Assembly: GCA_025355645.1 (NCBI GenBank)
Contig: JANXZG010000095.1
Span: 20,524 to 84,523 of the forward strand
DNA: 64,000 nucleotides
Reading direction: 5' to 3'
From: Gammaproteobacteria bacterium
GTDB lineage: Bacteria; Pseudomonadota; Gammaproteobacteria; Steroidobacterales; Steroidobacteraceae
Positions 62,002-64,000 of the stretch are shown one piece after another. Under the pieces are notes generated by a model. The model did not search any database. It saw only the letters and a program-made list of their open reading frames with translations, and was not told the DNA's origin. The position numbers were made by a program, and so were the translations under genes. Numbering within the stretch: the first letter of the stretch is position 1; each line of letters opens with the position of its first letter.

Positions 62002-62032
62002 CCCTATCGCATTAATATGAATTACAGGGATT
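61989..62032. repeat. Two interleaved inverted repeats overlapping the porin promoter
   Basis: Arm A TAATTCATAT (61989-61998) pairs with ATATGAATTA (62015-62024); arm B AATCCCT (61999-62005) pairs with AGGGATT (62026-62032). The arms alternate A B A' B', covering the -10 and the transcription start, so the sites could bind a dimeric regulator or form alternative structures. Confidence 0.6.
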
Positions 62033-62063
62033 TCTGCAGGGCTGCCAAAAAAAGGTATAAGCA

Positions 62064-63524
62064 ATGAACTACATTACCGGAACTTTTCTGAATCGCTCCC
62101 TGCGCTGCTCAGCCAGGCCGGGCCCATCCTTTATCCATGCGATAGGGCCGAAACTTGCATGCTGCGGGCTGCTGCTGCTCGGCCTGCTGATTGCCTCGGT
62201 GCCTGCGCACGCCCAGCAGAAAACCGGACCCGGCCTATCCGGCGATGACGCGCTGACCTGGCATGGCATCACGCTATACGGCGTGATCGATATAGGCGTC
62301 CAATACGATACGCACAGCGCACCGTTCAGCCCCTATCGCCCGGCGGCGAGTGGGAACATCGTGCGGCAGAACGACTATGAGTCGGTCACCGGCCTCACGC
62401 CCAGCAACATGGGCCAGTCCAGAATCGGATTGCAGGGAAATGAGCCCTTGAACGACGAGTGGTCAGCTGTTTTCCAGGTGGAATCATTTTTCAACCCCCA
62501 GTCCGGCGAGCTTGCTGATTCCCTGAAATCGCTGGTGGCGAACAACGGCAAGAGCCAGACCGCCCAGAGCATCGGCGTGGATGGCAGCTCCGCCGGCCAG
62601 GTCTTTCAGACTGCCTATTTAGGACTGAAGTCGGCCCACTTCGGCACGCTCACGTTCGGCCGGCAGATCACGCTGCTGTCGGAAGGGACGATCAAGTACG
62701 ACCCCAATTACAATGCCACGGCATTTGGGCTGCTTGGCGCATCCAATACCTATTCGGGCGGCGGCAGCCAGGAATATAACCGCCTCGATTCAACGGCGAA
62801 ATACGCGTTAAGTTTCAGCGACGTGGTGCACGTCGCTGTTTTGTACAAGTTCAATGGGTCCGATGGCGGCGCAAATACCGCATTCCAGGCGAATGTCGGC
62901 GGCGAACTTGGCGGATTTTCGGCCGATGCGTATTACTCAAAACTAAAAAGCGCTATCACGGCATCGGCCTTAAGCGCCGCCCAGGTCGCAACGCTTCCAG
63001 CATTGGGGTATTCGCCATCGAATGCCGTGGCGGCGACCATCTCCGACAATTCGACGTATTCGCTGATGGCCTTCTATAAGGCCGATCCGTTGAAATTCTT
63101 CGGCGGCTTAATGCGCATCGCGTACGCCAATCCGGCGACCCCGCTCAGTGTCGGGTATGAGGACATCGGCGGCTACGTACTGGCCACGGTCAACACTACC
63201 GCCTACACCAACCAGAAAACCGTGCAGGTGTACTGGACGGGCGTCCGCTATACCGTCATTCCCAACTTGGACCTGACCGCGGCGTACTACGGTTATCGCC
63301 AGAATGCCTACGGTACCGGCAGCCAGGGGGGCTGTACGACGTCCGCGCATAGCGTTTGCAGCGGCAAGTTCGAGGCCTTCTCCATCGACGCCGACTACCG
63401 GTTCAGCAAGCACTTCGACGCCTACCTCGGCGCCATGTACAGCGGCGTGCATGAGGGTGTCGCGAGCGGCTACCTCAACACGACCAATATCAACCCGACG
63501 ATAGGCGTGCGTTACAAGTTCTGA
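62064..63524 (+). CDS. Gram-negative outer-membrane porin
   Basis: A 486-residue porin of the Porin_4 type. A long signal peptide (about residues 1-50, cleaved near VPAHAQQ) leads to a beta-barrel: the N-terminal LTWHGITLYGVIDIGVQYDTH, QSRIGLQGNEPLNDEWSAVFQVES, AYLGLKSAHFGTLTFGRQI and the final GVRYKF, ending with the aromatic Phe used for barrel insertion. A CTTSAHSVC loop probably forms a disulfide. It is monocistronic, with a strong promoter and a terminator. It passes small solutes; specificity is unknown. Confidence 0.93.
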   Translation: MNYITGTFLNRSLRCSARPGPSFIHAIGPKLACCGLLLLGLLIASVPAHAQQKTGPGLSGDDALTWHGITLYGVIDIGVQYDTHSAPFSPYRPAASGNIVRQNDYESVTGLTPSNMGQSRIGLQGNEPLNDEWSAVFQVESFFNPQSGELADSLKSLVANNGKSQTAQSIGVDGSSAGQVFQTAYLGLKSAHFGTLTFGRQITLLSEGTIKYDPNYNATAFGLLGASNTYSGGGSQEYNRLDSTAKYALSFSDVVHVAVLYKFNGSDGGANTAFQANVGGELGGFSADAYYSKLKSAITASALSAAQVATLPALGYSPSNAVAATISDNSTYSLMAFYKADPLKFFGGLMRIAYANPATPLSVGYEDIGGYVLATVNTTAYTNQKTVQVYWTGVRYTVIPNLDLTAAYYGYRQNAYGTGSQGGCTTSAHSVCSGKFEAFSIDADYRFSKHFDAYLGAMYSGVHEGVASGYLNTTNINPTIGVRYKF

Positions 63525-63534
63525 TAGGGCCGGC

Positions 63535-63566
63535 TCGCGCCAGCTGGCGCGACGGAACTTTTTTTT
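63535..63566 (+). terminator. Intrinsic terminator after the porin
   Basis: Stem TCGCGCC/GGCGCGA (63535-63541 and 63546-63552) with a 4-base loop, followed by eight T (63559-63566). It starts 10 bases after the porin stop. Confidence 0.85.
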
Positions 63567-63665
63567 CACTGCCGGCACGGATGGAGGCGCGCGCCCCCGA
63601 TAAATCCGCGACTAACCCGGCGCCGATTGCGCGCACAAAGACTCAAGGAGTCGGAGGTTCACTAG

Positions 63666-64000
63666 TCCAAGGTTCTGGTACTTTATTACTCCGCATTTGG
63701 TTACGTAGCGGTAGTCGCGCGCTCTATAGCCGATGGCGCCCGCTCGGCAGGTGCATCAGTTGATATCAAGAGGGTAGCGGACGAAGCTTCGCGCGCCGCC
63801 CCCGACAGGGGCATGCTGTTCAACGCCGGAAAAAACGTTCCGGTCGCTACGGTCGAGGACCTCGTGAACTACGATGCCTTCATCGTGGGCAGCCCGACTC
63901 GATTCGGCCGGCTATCCGCGCCGGTCGCTGGGTTTCTCGAGCAGGCAGGCGAACTTGCGAGCCGCGGTGCCCTGCACGGGAAGGTCGGCGGCGCATTCGC
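63666..64000 (+). CDS. wrbA: WrbA-like flavodoxin/NAD(P)H:quinone oxidoreductase, cut at window end and lacking a start codon
   Basis: From 63666 the frame reads SKVLVLYYSAFGYVAVVARSIADG, then VDIKRV, YDAFIVGSPTRFGRL and HGKVGG, the WrbA flavodoxin pattern; WrbA reduces quinones by two electrons. Typical members begin M-(A/S)-KVLVLYYS, but here the codon before Ser is TAG (63663-63665), with GGAGG 5 bases upstream of it. So the expected start position is a stop. The FMN loop is also changed (SAFGY instead of SxYGH). The gene may be inactive, may start elsewhere, or the base calls may be wrong. The 3' end lies outside the window. Confidence 0.7.

Noticed and set aside
63813..64000. ATG inside the WrbA-like frame as an alternative start
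   Set aside because: It would remove the FMN-binding loop that the family needs.
1..64000. CRISPR array, tRNA, rRNA, insertion sequence or prophage
   Set aside because: No regularly spaced repeats, cloverleaf-like stretches, transposase or phage structural genes were seen on reading both strands.

Overview
The window is 64 kb of GC-rich, gene-dense bacterial chromosome with short intergenic gaps and many 4-bp ATGA gene overlaps. It is Gram-negative: it carries an outer-membrane porin, many signal peptides and MprF. The gene content fits a proteobacterium. I favour a gammaproteobacterium of the Xanthomonadales/Nevskiales/Steroidobacterales type because of the DUF6763-like acidic protein, the DUF2897-like small membrane protein and the kynU-kmo-haao genes, but this is inference, not proof. 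I saw no rRNA, tRNA, CRISPR array, prophage, insertion sequence or plasmid gene.

Layout. 1-2834: molybdenum-cofactor operon (moaC partial, mobA, moaD, moaE, moeB with a rhodanese tail), followed at 2838 by a YbdL-like aminotransferase. 4059-5599: a membrane-anchored MBL hydrolase and a secreted cupin. 5688-8117 (minus): proB-proA. 8227-10039: an acidic-tailed protein and a frameshifted secreted protein. 10180-13522: an ECF42 sigma factor module (two YCII/DGPF proteins, a VOC protein, the sigma factor) with a divergent SRPBCC gene broken in a 9-base homopolymer. 13525-20128: an arginine transaminase pathway locus, aruH-qor-ilvE on the minus strand diverging from aruI, then an allene-oxide-cyclase-like secreted protein and a class V aminotransferase. 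20125-23896: membrane and hypothetical proteins and a methyltransferase. 23903-27748: chaperone cluster htpG, cbpA, htpX. 27732-33430: a lipid-modification operon (desaturase, FAD oxidoreductase, DUF1365, cyclopropane synthase, FAD-linked dehydrogenase). 34103-40612 (minus): mprF-acvB (aminoacyl-phosphatidylglycerol synthesis and hydrolysis), a VOC protein, ferredoxin-NADP reductase, tesB and a tiny membrane protein. 40682-44197: a hypothetical protein, uup, and two exported proteins. 44230-47039: an exported D-aminoacylase-like protein diverging from a Tat-exported fumarylacetoacetase-fold protein. 47043-53517: an ACT-domain malic enzyme diverging from a kynurenine operon (kynU, kmo, DapA-like, AspDH-like, haao). 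53530-56023: an inositol-phosphatase-family gene and serA. 56007-61793: small membrane proteins, a secreted DUF255 thioredoxin, a HAD phosphatase, a secreted AHL-lactonase-like MBL protein and a hypothetical. 61974-63566: a porin with a perfect consensus sigma-70 promoter and a clear terminator. The window ends inside a wrbA-like flavodoxin gene.

The most notable points are: the kynurenine operon with a DapA-family protein whose catalytic Tyr and Thr-Thr positions look replaced; the five-gene fatty-acid modification block; the ECF42 module with a homopolymer frameshift; a D-aminoacylase homologue lacking its first metal ligands; interleaved inverted repeats on the porin promoter; and three genes with a good ribosome-binding site but no normal start codon (ACG, ATC and TAG at the expected position). 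Two frameshifts and three missing starts could be real or could be assembly errors, so raw-read support matters here.
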